A stretch of 64,000 bases of DNA from Thermobifida halotolerans (GTDB lineage: Bacteria > Actinomycetota > Actinomycetes > Streptosporangiales > Streptosporangiaceae). The translations under genes and the position numbers were made by a program. Location of the stretch: contig NZ_CP063196.1 of assembly GCF_003574835.2 (NCBI RefSeq), forward strand, positions 1,860,001 to 1,924,000, in the 5' to 3' direction. Of the stretch, positions 1 through 8,808 are shown piece by piece; the first letter of the stretch is position 1, and the number at the start of each line of letters is the position of its first letter. The notes beneath the pieces are model-generated. The model saw only the letters and a list, made by a program, of their open reading frames with translations, was not told the DNA's origin and ran no database searches.

Positions 1-330
1 ATCCCCAAGGGGGACCCGATCCTGGTCAACTACAGCGCCGTCGGCCGCGACCCGGACCTCAACGGCGCCGACGCGGACCGCTTCGACGTCACCCGCGAGG
101 CCAAGGAGCACCTGTCCTTCGGACACGGTCCCCACTACTGCCTGGGGGCCGGGATCGCGCGCATCGTGGCCGGGGAGGGCCTGTCCATGCTCTTCGAGCG
201 CTTCCCCGACATGTCCCTGGCCGTCTCCCCCGCGGAGCTGGAGCCGCTCCCGACCTTCATCATGAACGGCCACCGCGCCCTGCCGGTCCGGCTGACCCAC
301 CCGGTCCCCGCCGGCGCCGGGGCGGCCTGA
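1..330 (+). CDS. Cytochrome P450, C-terminal fragment (cut by window start)
   Basis: Reading frame 1 is open from the first base to TGA at 328-330, giving the last 109 residues of a P450. The heme-binding signature FGHGPHYCLGAGIA supplies the thiolate Cys; upstream the stretch 'NYSAVGRDPDL...FDVTRE' matches the region before the heme loop in bacterial class I P450s. The I-helix and ExxR motif lie outside the window, so substrate class cannot be judged. It converges on the trpD-like gene across a hairpin terminator. It may belong to the same biosynthetic locus (oxidation of the peptide or of a precursor), but that is inference from position only. Confidence 0.93.
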   Translation: MPKGDPILVNYSAVGRDPDLNGADADRFDVTREAKEHLSFGHGPHYCLGAGIARIVAGEGLSMLFERFPDMSLAVSPAELEPLPTFIMNGHRALPVRLTHPVPAGAGAA

Positions 331-353
331 CCCCCTCCCCCGAAGACGGCGAC

Positions 354-388
354 GGCCGACCGACCCCGGAAGGAGGGGCCGGTCGGCC
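354..388. terminator. Hairpin between convergent P450 and trpD-like genes
   Basis: Inverted repeat with arms at 354-367 and 375-388 and one mismatch, loop of 7 nt. It sits in the 69-bp gap between two convergent stops, as expected for a bidirectional terminator; there is no strong T-tract, which is common in actinomycetes. Confidence 0.6.
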
Positions 389-399
389 GGGCGCTTCGG

Positions 400-1476
400 T
401 CAGCGCAGGGCGGCGGAGAACCTCACCCAGCGGTCGAGCAGGTCCGCCGCGGCGCCCGAGTCGATCGCCCGGGCGGCGCGCTCCACCCCCGCTGCGACGT
501 CGTCCTCCAGCCTCCCGGAGAGCCCGGTGAACGCGGCCAGCGCCGCCGCCGCGTTGAGCAGGACCGCGTCCCGCACGGGTCCGGTCTCGCCGCGGACGAG
601 CCGACGGACCGCCTCGGCGTTGTCCTCCGCGTCCCCGCCGCGCAGGTCCGCGGCGCTTCCCCGGGGAAAACCGAGGCGCGCGGGATCCAGGGTGTGCTCG
701 CTGACCCGTCCTCCGGACACGGCCCACACCGTGCTGGTCGTCGTGGTGGTCACCTCGTCGAGGCCGTCGTCACCGCGTACGACGAGCGCCTCCGTCCCCC
801 TGCGGGCGAGCACCTCGGCCAGTGTCCGTGCCTTCTCCCGGAAGGCGCAGCCGACCAGCGCGCTCGACGGGCGGGCCGGGTTGGCGAGCGGTCCCAGCAG
901 GTTGAACGTCGTGGGAATCCCCAGCTCCCGGCGGGTCGCGCCGACGCGCCGGAACTCGGGGTAGAACACCGGGGCGAAGCAGAAGCCGATGCCCAACTCG
1001 GCCACGCAGCGCTCCACGGCCTCGGGCGGGAGGTCGATCGCGACCCCGAGCCGCTCCAGCACGTCCGCCGCCCCGGCCCTCGACGAGGAGCTGCGGTTGC
1101 CCACCTTGGCCACCGGCGCCCCGCTGGCGGCCACGACGAGCGCCGCCATGGTGGAGATGTTCACCGAGTCGGACCGGTCCCCGCCGGTGCCGACGACGTC
1201 GACCGCCGGCCGGTCGAGCCGTACCCGGCGGACGCGGGCGAGCATCGTCTCGACCATGCCGGAGACCTCGGTCGCCGTCTCGCCCTTGGCCCGCAGCGCC
1301 ACCATGAACGCGGCGGCCTGCGCGGGTGTGGCGTTCCCCGACACGATCTCCTCCAGGGCCCACGCGGCGTCCTCCTCGCGCAGGTCCACACGGGCGACGA
1401 GCTGGTCGAGCAGCCGCGGCCAGGAGCGGGGCGGCGCGGCCGCGTCGATCGTCGGTGTTGCGGTCCGCTCGCTCAT
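400..1476 (-). CDS. trpD: TrpD-like anthranilate phosphoribosyltransferase (divergent)
   Basis: 358 residues, the normal length for anthranilate phosphoribosyltransferase, which joins anthranilate to PRPP. The PRPP loop VGTGGD, the NIST motif, the GNRSSSS loop, the RRELG and FNLLGPL blocks and the metal-binding DE (in GLDE) are all present. Two conserved His positions differ: the usual KHGNR is KVGNR (about residue 124) and the usual HPAM-type His is YPEF (about residue 171). These line the anthranilate site in characterised enzymes, so an altered aromatic substrate is possible. It lies 34 bp downstream of the VOC dioxygenase gene on the same strand with an RBS (GAAGGA), suggesting co-transcription. 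No trpE, trpF or trpB is seen in the window. Confidence 0.9.
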   Translation of the reverse strand: MSERTATPTIDAAAPPRSWPRLLDQLVARVDLREEDAAWALEEIVSGNATPAQAAAFMVALRAKGETATEVSGMVETMLARVRRVRLDRPAVDVVGTGGDRSDSVNISTMAALVVAASGAPVAKVGNRSSSSRAGAADVLERLGVAIDLPPEAVERCVAELGIGFCFAPVFYPEFRRVGATRRELGIPTTFNLLGPLANPARPSSALVGCAFREKARTLAEVLARRGTEALVVRGDDGLDEVTTTTTSTVWAVSGGRVSEHTLDPARLGFPRGSAADLRGGDAEDNAEAVRRLVRGETGPVRDAVLLNAAAALAAFTGLSGRLEDDVAAGVERAARAIDSGAAADLLDRWVRFSAALR

Positions 1477-1510
1477 TGTCGGCTCGGTCCTTCCTGTCTC
1501 GGCGGGGCCG

Positions 1511-2431
1511 CTAGGCGCCGTGGGAGTCGGTCATCAGCTCGGCCAGGTCCTCCGGCCGCAGGAAGGACGGCGGCGGCGGAGGCCCCCAGCTGTAGAGTCC
1601 CAGGGCGCCCTCGAACACCTCGGGCTTCCAGAGCTGGTCGTCCACGATGCAGTCGGTGTCGCTGTAGTACTCGGAGAAGTTGCCGGCGGGGTCCTTGAGG
1701 TACCAGAAGAAGTTGGACCCGACGTGGTGCCGCCCCAGTCCCCAGACGTGGCGCTCGGGGTGGTCCTCCAGCATCCTGACCGCCCCACGCCCCACCTCGT
1801 CGACGCTGTCGACCTCCCACGAGGTGTGGTGCAGGAAGTTCACGGGGGCGCGCAGCAGGAGCAGGTTGTGGTGGTCGGTGGTGCATCTCATGAAGGCCCC
1901 CGCCTCCTTGACCAGGTCGCTGATCTTGAAGCCGACGCCGTCCACGAAGTAGGTCCTGGACACCTCGAAGTCGATGCTGCCGAGCACGACGTGTCCCAGT
2001 TTGCGGGGGCGCACCGGCCCCTCCCGCGTGATCCCGGGCGCGCGGCTGCCGACCCGTTCGACCCGTCCGGGGCCGTTGTACGGGACCGCCGGCTGCCGGG
2101 GCTGGCGGAGCCGCTCCTGGATCTCCAGGGTGACCGTCGTCCCGGTGACCGGCTCCGCGCTGACCAGCCGGCCGCCGGTCCGCCGGTGGCCGATTCCCAG
2201 CCGGTCGAGCCGGGACGCCACCCGGCTCAGGTCGTCCTCGTCGTCGACTCCCACGGTGAACCCGATGAGACGGCGCCTGGGGGTCTGCACCAGGCGCAAC
2301 TGTTCTCCTCCGTCCACCGTGGCGAACCATCCGTCGCGGGTCGGGGTGAGGCCGAAGTCTGCGTAGTAGGCCGACGTCTCGGCGAGGTTGGGCACACCGA
2401 CAGTGACCGAGGCCATTTTGTGCAGCGCCAC
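1511..2431 (-). CDS. VOC-superfamily extradiol (catechol-type) dioxygenase
   Basis: The open frame extends to 2836, but the GTG at 2431 has a good RBS (AAAGGG, 8 nt upstream) and the family match begins there with 'MASVTVGVPNLAETSAYY', so a 306-residue protein is proposed. Two VOC repeats are visible. The second carries the full Fe(II) triad of type I extradiol dioxygenases: His in KLGHVVLG (about 147), His in NFLHHTSWE (about 199) and Glu in FSEYYSD (about 253). The length fits BphC/HpaD-like enzymes that open catechol rings next to the diol. In this locus a hydroxylated anthranilate or another dihydroxyaryl intermediate is a plausible substrate. The first gene of a two-gene unit with trpD. 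Confidence 0.85.
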   Translation of the reverse strand: MALHKMASVTVGVPNLAETSAYYADFGLTPTRDGWFATVDGGEQLRLVQTPRRRLIGFTVGVDDEDDLSRVASRLDRLGIGHRRTGGRLVSAEPVTGTTVTLEIQERLRQPRQPAVPYNGPGRVERVGSRAPGITREGPVRPRKLGHVVLGSIDFEVSRTYFVDGVGFKISDLVKEAGAFMRCTTDHHNLLLLRAPVNFLHHTSWEVDSVDEVGRGAVRMLEDHPERHVWGLGRHHVGSNFFWYLKDPAGNFSEYYSDTDCIVDDQLWKPEVFEGALGLYSWGPPPPPSFLRPEDLAELMTDSHGA

Positions 2432-2880
2432 TTCAGTATCCCTTTCGGGTTTCTGCGGAATTCTGTGTCCCGGAGGCTCCCCGGCCCCTGCCGCCGGTCG
2501 GCGGAAGGCTCGGAGGGTCGTCAGAAGAAAGGGCCGTCGGACCCGCTTCGGGTTCCGGTTCTCCAGGAAAACCATTCCCCGAACGGATGCTACTGGCCGC
2601 CCGGAGCCGACGAAAGGGTTCCCAATTGCGCCGCCCGATGTGCGCAATCCAGAAGACAGACGGCCGGGCCGTCCTCCAGCGGAATTCGCGGCCCCTTCTC
2701 CGAAAGTGCCTCCCGTGCCGCCTCCTCCACGGGGCCGCGACCGCAGGATTCGAGAAGGAAGCCGCCGGAGGGCCTTTTCCGGGCGATTCCGGCAAGCAAT
2801 CGAAGAGATGCGGGAAAGGCCGTGGGAACCGAGCATGGACCTCCGGAAGCATTCGGCATCACACGGCGGAGGGAAGCGCC
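2432..2880. other. Divergent intergenic region between VOC dioxygenase and DUF899 genes
   Basis: 449 bp with lower GC than the flanks and several AATTC-containing stretches (for example near 2458 and 2690). It must hold the promoters of the two divergent units. I see no gene or strong terminator; no convincing -35/-10 pair could be fixed by eye. Confidence 0.5.
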
Positions 2881-3534
2881 TTGGCTCTTTCGAAGATCGT
2901 CTCGCGCGATGAGTGGCTGGCCGCGCGCAGGGATTTCCTCGCCAAGGAGAAGGAGTTCACCCGCGCGCGGGACGCGCTGAACGCCCAGCGCCGCGAGCTC
3001 CCGAGGGTACTGGTCGACAAGGACTACGTCTTCGACTCCCCCGAGGGGGGGAAGAAGAGCCTTCTCGACCTGTTCGAGGGACGCCGCCAACTGGTCGTCT
3101 ACCACTTCATGTCGCCCCCCGAGACCGGCGAGTTCTGTGTGAGCTGCTCGTTCTGGGTGGACAACATCGGCCACCTCGCGCACCTGCACGCCCGCGACAC
3201 CACCCTGGTCGTGGACTGCCCCGTGCCGCTGGACAGGATCGAGCGGTTCAAAAAGCGCATGGGCTGGACCGTGCCGTGGGTCTCCTCCCAGGGAAGCGAC
3301 TTCTACAGGGACCTCCACTTCGCGGTGGACGGCCCCGACCCGCTGCCGCCCGGCGTCAGCGCCTTCGTGCGGGAGGGCGACAGGATCTTCCACTCCTACT
3401 CGACGCACAACCGCGGCAGCGACCTGCTCAACACGACCTACAACTACCTCGACATCACCCCGCTGGGCAGGCAGGAGGAGGGGCTGCGGTTCAAGCAGGA
3501 GTGGGTCCGCTACCACGACTGCTACGACGCCTAG
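2881..3534 (+). CDS. DUF899 family thioredoxin-fold protein
   Basis: TTG start at 2881 chosen because GGAGG lies 8 nt upstream and the family's N-terminal consensus (S-R-D-E-W-L-A-A-R, then EKEFTRARD) begins there; 217 residues. Characteristic family blocks follow: YHFMSPP, CVSCSFWVDN with a CxxC pair, KKRMGWTVPWVSS and DFYRDL. DUF899 proteins have a thioredoxin-like fold; no reaction is firmly established. It is the first gene of the plus-strand biosynthetic set (NRPS follows after 188 bp), so a redox or chaperone role for the locus is possible but unproven. Confidence 0.85.
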   Translation: MALSKIVSRDEWLAARRDFLAKEKEFTRARDALNAQRRELPRVLVDKDYVFDSPEGGKKSLLDLFEGRRQLVVYHFMSPPETGEFCVSCSFWVDNIGHLAHLHARDTTLVVDCPVPLDRIERFKKRMGWTVPWVSSQGSDFYRDLHFAVDGPDPLPPGVSAFVREGDRIFHSYSTHNRGSDLLNTTYNYLDITPLGRQEEGLRFKQEWVRYHDCYDA

Positions 3535-3722
3535 CGTCCGCCGCGCCCGCGCACCGGCTCTCGTCCCCGGAGGACGCCCGTCGTCCTCCGCGGTCGGCGG
3601 GACGTGCCCTCCTCCCCCGCGAGCACGGCACGGTCGCCACGCGCGGAAGGGCGGCCGGCTCCCCGACGCGCCCGCGCCCCTCCGGAGAGACGAACGGAAC
3701 GAACGGACTGGAGTAACTGACG

Positions 3723-5489
3723 ATGCCTGATTCCCTCCACGAGCGCTTCGCCGTCCAGACCGGACGGACCCCGGACGCGGTCGCGGTGTCCTCCGGAGAC
3801 GTCCGGTTGACCTACCGGGAGCTGGACGAGAGGGCCAACCGGCTGGCGCACCGGCTGCTGTCCCTGGGAGCGGGGCCCGAGGTCCCGGTCGCGGTGCTGC
3901 TGGACCGCTCCGTCGAGGTGGTGGTCGCGACCCTGGCCGTGCTCAAGACCGGGTCGTTCTACCTGCCGCTGCACACCGCCCACCCGCTGGAACGCATGCA
4001 GTGGATCATGGACCGCGCGGGCGGTCCGGTCCTGCTCACCGACCGGAGGACCGCGCGCGGACGCGCCCTGCCCCGGGGCGGCCGGGTCGTCACCGTCGAC
4101 GACGACGGCCTGACCGGGCTCCCGGACTCCTTCCGCTCCCCCGCCGTCTCTCCGGACAACCTCGCCTACGTGATGTACACGTCAGGGTCGACGGGGACGC
4201 CCAAGGGTGTCGCCGTCACCCACCGGGACGCCCTGGGCCTGGCCCTGGACCCGTGCTGGGACGACGAACGGTACCGGCGCGTGCTGATGGTGGCCCCCTA
4301 CGCCTTCGGCATGTCGACCTTCGAGCTGTGGGTGCCGCTGCTGCACGGCGGCCGGATCTCCGTGGCGCCGCCCGACGAGCTCGACGTCGCCACCCTGCGC
4401 CGCCTCCTCCGCGAGGAGGAGATCACGTGCGTCCACCTGACCGCGGGACTGTTCCGCGTCGTGGCGGAGGAGGATCCGGGGTGTCTCGCCGGAGTGCGCG
4501 AGGTGATGACGGGCGGTGACGTGATCTCCCCGGCGGCGGTCCAGCGGGTGCTGGAGGTGTGTCCCGACATCGTTGTACGGGCGATGTACGGGTCGACCGA
4601 GACGACGCTGTTCGCCACCTGCTCGACCGTGCGCGCACCCTACGAGGCGGGGACGAGCGTACCGGTCGGCTTCCCGATGAAGGACATGCGCGCCTACATC
4701 CTCGACGAGCGTCTGCGGCCGGTCCCCGCCGGGGCCACGGGTGAGCTGTACGTCGCCGGCACGGGGGTGGCGCGGGGCTACCTGGGCCGCCCGGACCTGA
4801 CGGCGGAGCGCTTCGTCGCCGACCCGTTCACCGGAGCCGGCGAACGGATGTACCGGACCGGGGACCTCGCACGCTGGACCCCCGACGGCCAGGTCGACTT
4901 CGTCGGGCGCGTCGACCACCAGGTGAAGATCCGCGGCTTCCGGGTGGAGCCGGCGGAGGTGGAGGCCGTTCTGGCCGGGCACCCCGCGGTCTCCCAGGTC
5001 GCCGTGGTGGCGCACGAGTCCGCCCCCGGCGAGAAGCGGCTGGCCGCCTACGTCGTGGCCGACGGCTCCGTCGCGGCTGTGCGGGCCTACGCCTCGGAGG
5101 CGCTGCCGGACTACATGGTGCCGTCGGCGTTCGTCGAACTGGACGCCCTGCCGCTGACCCCGAACGGGAAGCTGGACCGCAGGGCGCTGCCGTCCCCCGA
5201 ACCGGAGAGCACCTCGACGTACCAGGCGCCCCTCACCCCCGTGCAGGAGACCCTCTGCGCCGTCTTCGCGGACGTGCTCGGCGTCTCCCGCCGGGTGGGC
5301 ATCGACGACGACTTCTTCGAGCTGGGCGGACAGTCCCTGCTCGCCATGCGGATCCTGCTGCGCGTCGAACTGGAGCTGGGCGCCAAGCTCCCCGTCGAGG
5401 CGCTGTTCGACTCCCCCACGGTGGCCCTGCTGTCCGAGAAGGTCGAAAAGGCCATGGACCGTTCGTCCCTGGGCGCCGCGGCGGAATAG
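3723..5489 (+). CDS. NRPS adenylation-PCP didomain protein, aryl-acid-type A4 motif
   Basis: 588 residues with no condensation domain. A-domain cores: [11 protein letters not shown] (A3), YGSTETT (A5), YRTGDL (A7), the KIRGFRVEP block (A8) and [10 protein letters not shown] (A10). The PCP follows with the 4'-phosphopantetheine Ser in LGGQSLL (about residue 537). In A4 the usual FDxSxxE is FGMSTFE: the Asp that binds the alpha-amino group is Gly (about residue 194). My hand-threaded ten-position code is approximately G-M-F-H-M-G-M-L-F-K. Loss of that Asp is typical of domains for acids without an alpha-amino group, so an anthranilate or hydroxyanthranilate, or 4-hydroxymandelate, is a better guess than an ordinary amino acid. 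The MbtH gene follows after 120 bp. Confidence 0.95.
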   Translation: MPDSLHERFAVQTGRTPDAVAVSSGDVRLTYRELDERANRLAHRLLSLGAGPEVPVAVLLDRSVEVVVATLAVLKTGSFYLPLHTAHPLERMQWIMDRAGGPVLLTDRRTARGRALPRGGRVVTVDDDGLTGLPDSFRSPAVSPDNLAYVMYTSGSTGTPKGVAVTHRDALGLALDPCWDDERYRRVLMVAPYAFGMSTFELWVPLLHGGRISVAPPDELDVATLRRLLREEEITCVHLTAGLFRVVAEEDPGCLAGVREVMTGGDVISPAAVQRVLEVCPDIVVRAMYGSTETTLFATCSTVRAPYEAGTSVPVGFPMKDMRAYILDERLRPVPAGATGELYVAGTGVARGYLGRPDLTAERFVADPFTGAGERMYRTGDLARWTPDGQVDFVGRVDHQVKIRGFRVEPAEVEAVLAGHPAVSQVAVVAHESAPGEKRLAAYVVADGSVAAVRAYASEALPDYMVPSAFVELDALPLTPNGKLDRRALPSPEPESTSTYQAPLTPVQETLCAVFADVLGVSRRVGIDDDFFELGGQSLLAMRILLRVELELGAKLPVEALFDSPTVALLSEKVEKAMDRSSLGAAAE

Positions 5490-5609
5490 TCCGCGGCCGT
5501 GTCGGCCCGCCGAAGAGCGCCCGCCCGAGCTCCGGCCACCCCCGCAGACCCGCTCGCTCCTGCCCCGGCCCGCCCCGCGGCGACCGGGGCGAGACAGGAA
5601 GGACAACAG

Positions 5610-5822
5610 GTGACGAACCCCTTCGACGACCCGACCGGCTCCTACACCGTGCTGTGCAACGCGGAGGGGCAGCACTGCCTGTGGCCCGGCTTCGCGGCCT
5701 CCCCCGACGGGTGGACCGTCGTCCACGGTCCGGACGGCCGCGACGCCTGCCTCGACTACGTGCGGACCCACTGGACCGACATCCGCCCGCGGAGCCTGGC
5801 GGCCGCGGACTCCCCCTCCTGA
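5610..5822 (+). CDS. MbtH-like NRPS adenylation chaperone
   Basis: 70 residues from GTG 5610, with AGGAAGGA 6 nt upstream. It starts [10 protein letters not shown] and contains the family blocks [13 protein letters not shown] and WTDIRPRSL. The Ser commonly found in the QHSLWP block is Cys here. MbtH proteins bind A domains and are often required for their solubility and activity; the partner is presumably the A-PCP protein immediately upstream. Confidence 0.95.
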   Translation: MTNPFDDPTGSYTVLCNAEGQHCLWPGFAASPDGWTVVHGPDGRDACLDYVRTHWTDIRPRSLAAADSPS

Positions 5823-5908
5823 GTCCGTCCCGTCCGCGGCGGGGAGCCCGGGCCCGTCCGGCGGCCCGCCGACGCCACCCACCCCGAGAACCGAACGGAG
5901 ATGCGCAC

Positions 5909-6997
5909 GTGACCACGTCAACGACTCGGGCGTTCGAAGGAATGCTCGTCGACCACGTCAAGTTCTACGTCAGCGACGTCGAAGCGGCCGAGAAGCGGTT
6001 CGTCGACAGCTACGGTCTCTCCGTCTACGCGACCTCTTCCCTCTCCGACCCGAAACCGCGGGTCCGCTCCCGGGGCATCGGCGGGGGGCGGATCCGTCTG
6101 GTGTTCACCGAGCCCCTGGCCGACGACCACCCCGGCGCCGCCTATCTCGACAGGCACGGCGATGGCGTGGCCGACATAGCGCTGCTCGTCGCGGACGCCT
6201 CCGCCAGCTTCAACGAGGCGGTGCGGCGCGGCGCCCGTCCGGTGACGCCGCCCACGGAGCGGGACGGCGTCACGACCGCGACGATCGCGGGGTTCGGCGA
6301 CGTGACGCACACCTTCGTCCAACGTGCCCGGGGCGTCGACGAGCGGGCGCTGCCCTCCCTGGCCCCGGTCTCCGCCGCGGCGCCCTCAGGGCGGTCCCCC
6401 GGTCTCACCGAGATCGACCACTTCGCGGTCTGCCTGGAGGCGGGCGACCTGGACCCGACGGTGCGGTTCTACGAGGAGGTCCTCGACTTCGAGATGATCT
6501 TCACCGAGCACATCGTCGTCGGCTCCCAGGCGATGCACTCGAAGGTCGTCCAGAGCGCCTCCGGCGCGGTCACCCTGACCCTCATCGAACCCGACCTGTC
6601 CAGGACCCCCGGCCAGATCGACGAGTTCCTGAAGAACCACGGCGGCGCCGGAGTCCAGCACATCGCTTTCACCGCTGACGACATCGTGGAGGCCGTGGAG
6701 TCCATCGGCTCCCGGGGGGTGGAGTTCCTCGACACCCCACCCACCTACTACGACCTCCTGGCGGAGCGTCTGGAGGTGGCCCGGCACTCCGTCGACGACC
6801 TGCGGCGGCTCAGCGTCCTCGTCGACGAGGACCACGACGGCCAACTCTTCCAGATCTTCGCCCGGTCCACGCACCCCCGCCGGACCTTCTTCCTGGAGCT
6901 CATCGAGCGCCTGGGGGCGCGCACCTTCGGCAGCGGCAACATCAAGGCGCTGTACGAGGCCGTGGAACTGCAGCGCAGCGGCCAAGGCGCCCGTTGA
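5909..6997 (+). CDS. hmaS: 4-hydroxymandelate synthase-like 2-oxoacid dioxygenase (HPPD superfamily)
   Basis: 362 residues from GTG 5909, with ACGGAG 8 nt upstream. A two-domain VOC enzyme with non-heme Fe(II) ligands visible as His in EIDHFAV, His in GVQHIAF and Glu in FFLELIER. It matches HmaS of glycopeptide clusters more than HPPD by eye: HGDGVADIA, the block EHIVVGSQAMHSKVVQSASG, TLTLIEPD, and the C-terminus FGSGNIKALYEAVEL; Streptomyces HPPDs carry different residues in these blocks. HmaS converts 4-hydroxyphenylpyruvate to 4-hydroxymandelate, HPPD to homogentisate. Hmo and HpgT homologues that would carry 4-hydroxymandelate on to hydroxyphenylglycine are absent from the window, so the hydroxy acid itself may be incorporated. 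HPPD activity cannot be excluded. Confidence 0.85.
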   Translation: MTTSTTRAFEGMLVDHVKFYVSDVEAAEKRFVDSYGLSVYATSSLSDPKPRVRSRGIGGGRIRLVFTEPLADDHPGAAYLDRHGDGVADIALLVADASASFNEAVRRGARPVTPPTERDGVTTATIAGFGDVTHTFVQRARGVDERALPSLAPVSAAAPSGRSPGLTEIDHFAVCLEAGDLDPTVRFYEEVLDFEMIFTEHIVVGSQAMHSKVVQSASGAVTLTLIEPDLSRTPGQIDEFLKNHGGAGVQHIAFTADDIVEAVESIGSRGVEFLDTPPTYYDLLAERLEVARHSVDDLRRLSVLVDEDHDGQLFQIFARSTHPRRTFFLELIERLGARTFGSGNIKALYEAVELQRSGQGAR

Positions 6998-7169
6998 CGC
7001 CCGTGCCCCCGCCGGTCGGGCCTCTTGGACGGTCGGCGGACGCCCCTCACGGGACGGCCCCCGACCGGACCGGGAGCGCGCCGCTTCCGGGAGGCGCCCC
7101 GGCGGCGGCGCGGCGCGGACCTGACCGCTTCGAGCCCATCCCCGACGAGACGAAGGAGAGGTCCCAACC

Positions 7170-8555
7170 ATGAGCGTGACGGTGACATCGGACGGAGCGA
7201 GCCCTCCCGAATCCGGGATTCCGCTGTCCTCCACCCAGGAATTCCTGTGCATGTTCAACGACGGCTCCGACGAGGGGCCCTTCGGGCCCATGTACCACGT
7301 GGTCCGCGGATGGCGCGTCCGCGGCGCGATCGACGTCGCGGCCCTGCGGGGGGCGTTGGGCGACGTGGTGGAGCGCCACGAGGCGCTGCGCACGGCGATC
7401 GTCCGCGGAGGGCAGGTTCCGCACCAGCGGATCCTGCCCGCGCGCCCGCCGAAGCTGCTCGTCCAGGACATCTCCGTGCCCGACCCGCGCCTGCGGGACC
7501 GCCGGGTCGAGGAGTTCCTCAACGAGGTCGAGGCGACCGAGCACCACGTCGGCGACCTGCCCCTGCTGCGCGCGGTGCTGGGCCGTCTCGACGACGACGA
7601 CGCGGTCCTGGCCCTCCTCGCCCACCACACCGCCTGCGACGGGTGGTCCCTGCGGCTGATCATGCGCGACCTCGCCTCCCTCTACGCCGCCCGCTCGGGA
7701 CACGAGGCCCCCGAGCTTCCGGAGGCCCGCCAGTACCGGGAGTACACGCTCTGGCAGCGGACGGACCCGACCGCCGACCGGACGCGGGAGGCGCGCGACT
7801 ACTGGCGGGACAAGCTCCGGGAGGCGCGGCTGCTCGCCGTTCCCACCGACCGGCCGAAGACGGACCGGGTGGGGCGGACGACCTCGACACGCCGCTTCCT
7901 GATCGACGCGGACCTGACCTCCGCGACCCTGCGGTTCTCCGCCTCGATGCGCTGCTCCCCCTTCATGGTCCTGCTCTCCGCCTACAACCTGCTGCTGCAC
8001 CGCAGGACGGGGGAGACCGACGTCGTCGTTCCGACGATCACCTCCGGTCGCGGCCACGCCCGGTTCGAGGAGACGGTCGGGTCGTTCTTCAACTTCCTGC
8101 CGCTGAGAACGGACCTCTCCGACTGCGCGACCGCGCGCGAGGTGGTCGAGCGCACCCGGGCCACCTGTCTGGGCGCACAGCGGCACGACATCCCCTTCGC
8201 CCAGATCCTGGAGGAGTCTCCCCAGCTCATGCAGGCCGCCTCCGATCCCGCCCGGGCGCTGTGCGCCTTCCAGGTGTTCCAGAACCCGTTCGTCCTGGAC
8301 GGCAGGTCGATCGGCGACCTCGAGTACTCCGAGGTGCGCAGGCGCCTGCTCTCGCAGCCCGTCAGCTCCGACATCCCGGACGGCGCGCTGTGGACCCTGG
8401 ACATCGACCCGTCCGGGGAGATGTTCGGGAACCTGAAGTTCGACGGCGAGGAGTTCGACGAGAGCACGGTGGACGGCATGATCGAGGACTTCCGCCGCCT
8501 GCTGCGCCAGGTGGTCACCGCGCCGGACGCTCCCGCGGGGGTCGTCTCGGACTGA
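7170..8555 (+). CDS. Free-standing NRPS condensation domain
   Basis: 461 residues from ATG 7170, with GAAGGAGAGG upstream. The catalytic HHxxxDG is intact as HHTACDG, preceded by SSTQEFLC (C1 region) and RHEALRT, and followed by YWRDKL, GSFFNFLPLRTD (C5-like) and a QNP motif. There is no linked A or PCP domain. It would accept acyl donors and acceptors presented in trans by the A-PCP protein and by CoA or carrier-bound partners; ester or amide formation with a hydroxy acid is possible. The last gene of the plus-strand set, followed by two strong hairpins. Confidence 0.93.
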   Translation: MSVTVTSDGASPPESGIPLSSTQEFLCMFNDGSDEGPFGPMYHVVRGWRVRGAIDVAALRGALGDVVERHEALRTAIVRGGQVPHQRILPARPPKLLVQDISVPDPRLRDRRVEEFLNEVEATEHHVGDLPLLRAVLGRLDDDDAVLALLAHHTACDGWSLRLIMRDLASLYAARSGHEAPELPEARQYREYTLWQRTDPTADRTREARDYWRDKLREARLLAVPTDRPKTDRVGRTTSTRRFLIDADLTSATLRFSASMRCSPFMVLLSAYNLLLHRRTGETDVVVPTITSGRGHARFEETVGSFFNFLPLRTDLSDCATAREVVERTRATCLGAQRHDIPFAQILEESPQLMQAASDPARALCAFQVFQNPFVLDGRSIGDLEYSEVRRRLLSQPVSSDIPDGALWTLDIDPSGEMFGNLKFDGEEFDESTVDGMIEDFRRLLRQVVTAPDAPAGVVSD

Positions 8556-8574
8556 CCCCGCCGCGGGCCTCCGC

Positions 8575-8618
8575 CGCCTCCGGGGCCGGGTGTGGGAGCA
8601 CGCCCGGCCCCGGAGGCG
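8575..8618. terminator. Strong hairpin terminator after condensation gene
   Basis: Perfect 16-bp stem (8575-8590 with 8603-8618) and 12-nt loop, 20 bp after the condensation-domain stop. Confidence 0.85.
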
Positions 8619-8689
8619 TCCCGGGACGCGCACGCCCCGGGCCGGTTCCGTCCGAGGTCGGCGGCTGCCGGGACGAGGACTCCACCGTC

Positions 8690-8737
8690 GCGGCGCCCCA
8701 CCACCGCCCGCCTCCGGGTCCGGTGGTGGGGCGCCGC
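8690..8737. terminator. Strong hairpin terminator, second of a pair
   Basis: Perfect 17-bp stem (8690-8706 with 8721-8737) and 14-nt loop, 72 bp beyond the stop of the convergent formamidase gene. With the 8575-8618 hairpin it insulates the two converging units. Confidence 0.85.
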
Positions 8738-8808
8738 ACGCCACGCCGCTCCCTCTCCCGCCGGGTGTCCGCCTTCGGCGGGTCCGGTCGCGCCCCGCCC
8801 GGTCTACC

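Noticed and set aside
2432-2836. N-terminal extension of the VOC dioxygenase frame up to 2836
   Set aside because: Low-complexity sequence; the GTG at 2431 has a proper RBS and the conserved fold begins there.
2587-2880. N-terminal extension of the DUF899 frame from 2587
   Set aside because: The extension is Arg/Pro-rich and unlike the family; TTG 2881 has a good RBS and matches the family start.
5909-6997. Assignment as ordinary 4-hydroxyphenylpyruvate dioxygenase (homogentisate pathway)
   Set aside because: The blocks around the second Fe ligand and C-terminus resemble HmaS of glycopeptide clusters more than Streptomyces HPPD, though HPPD activity is not excluded.
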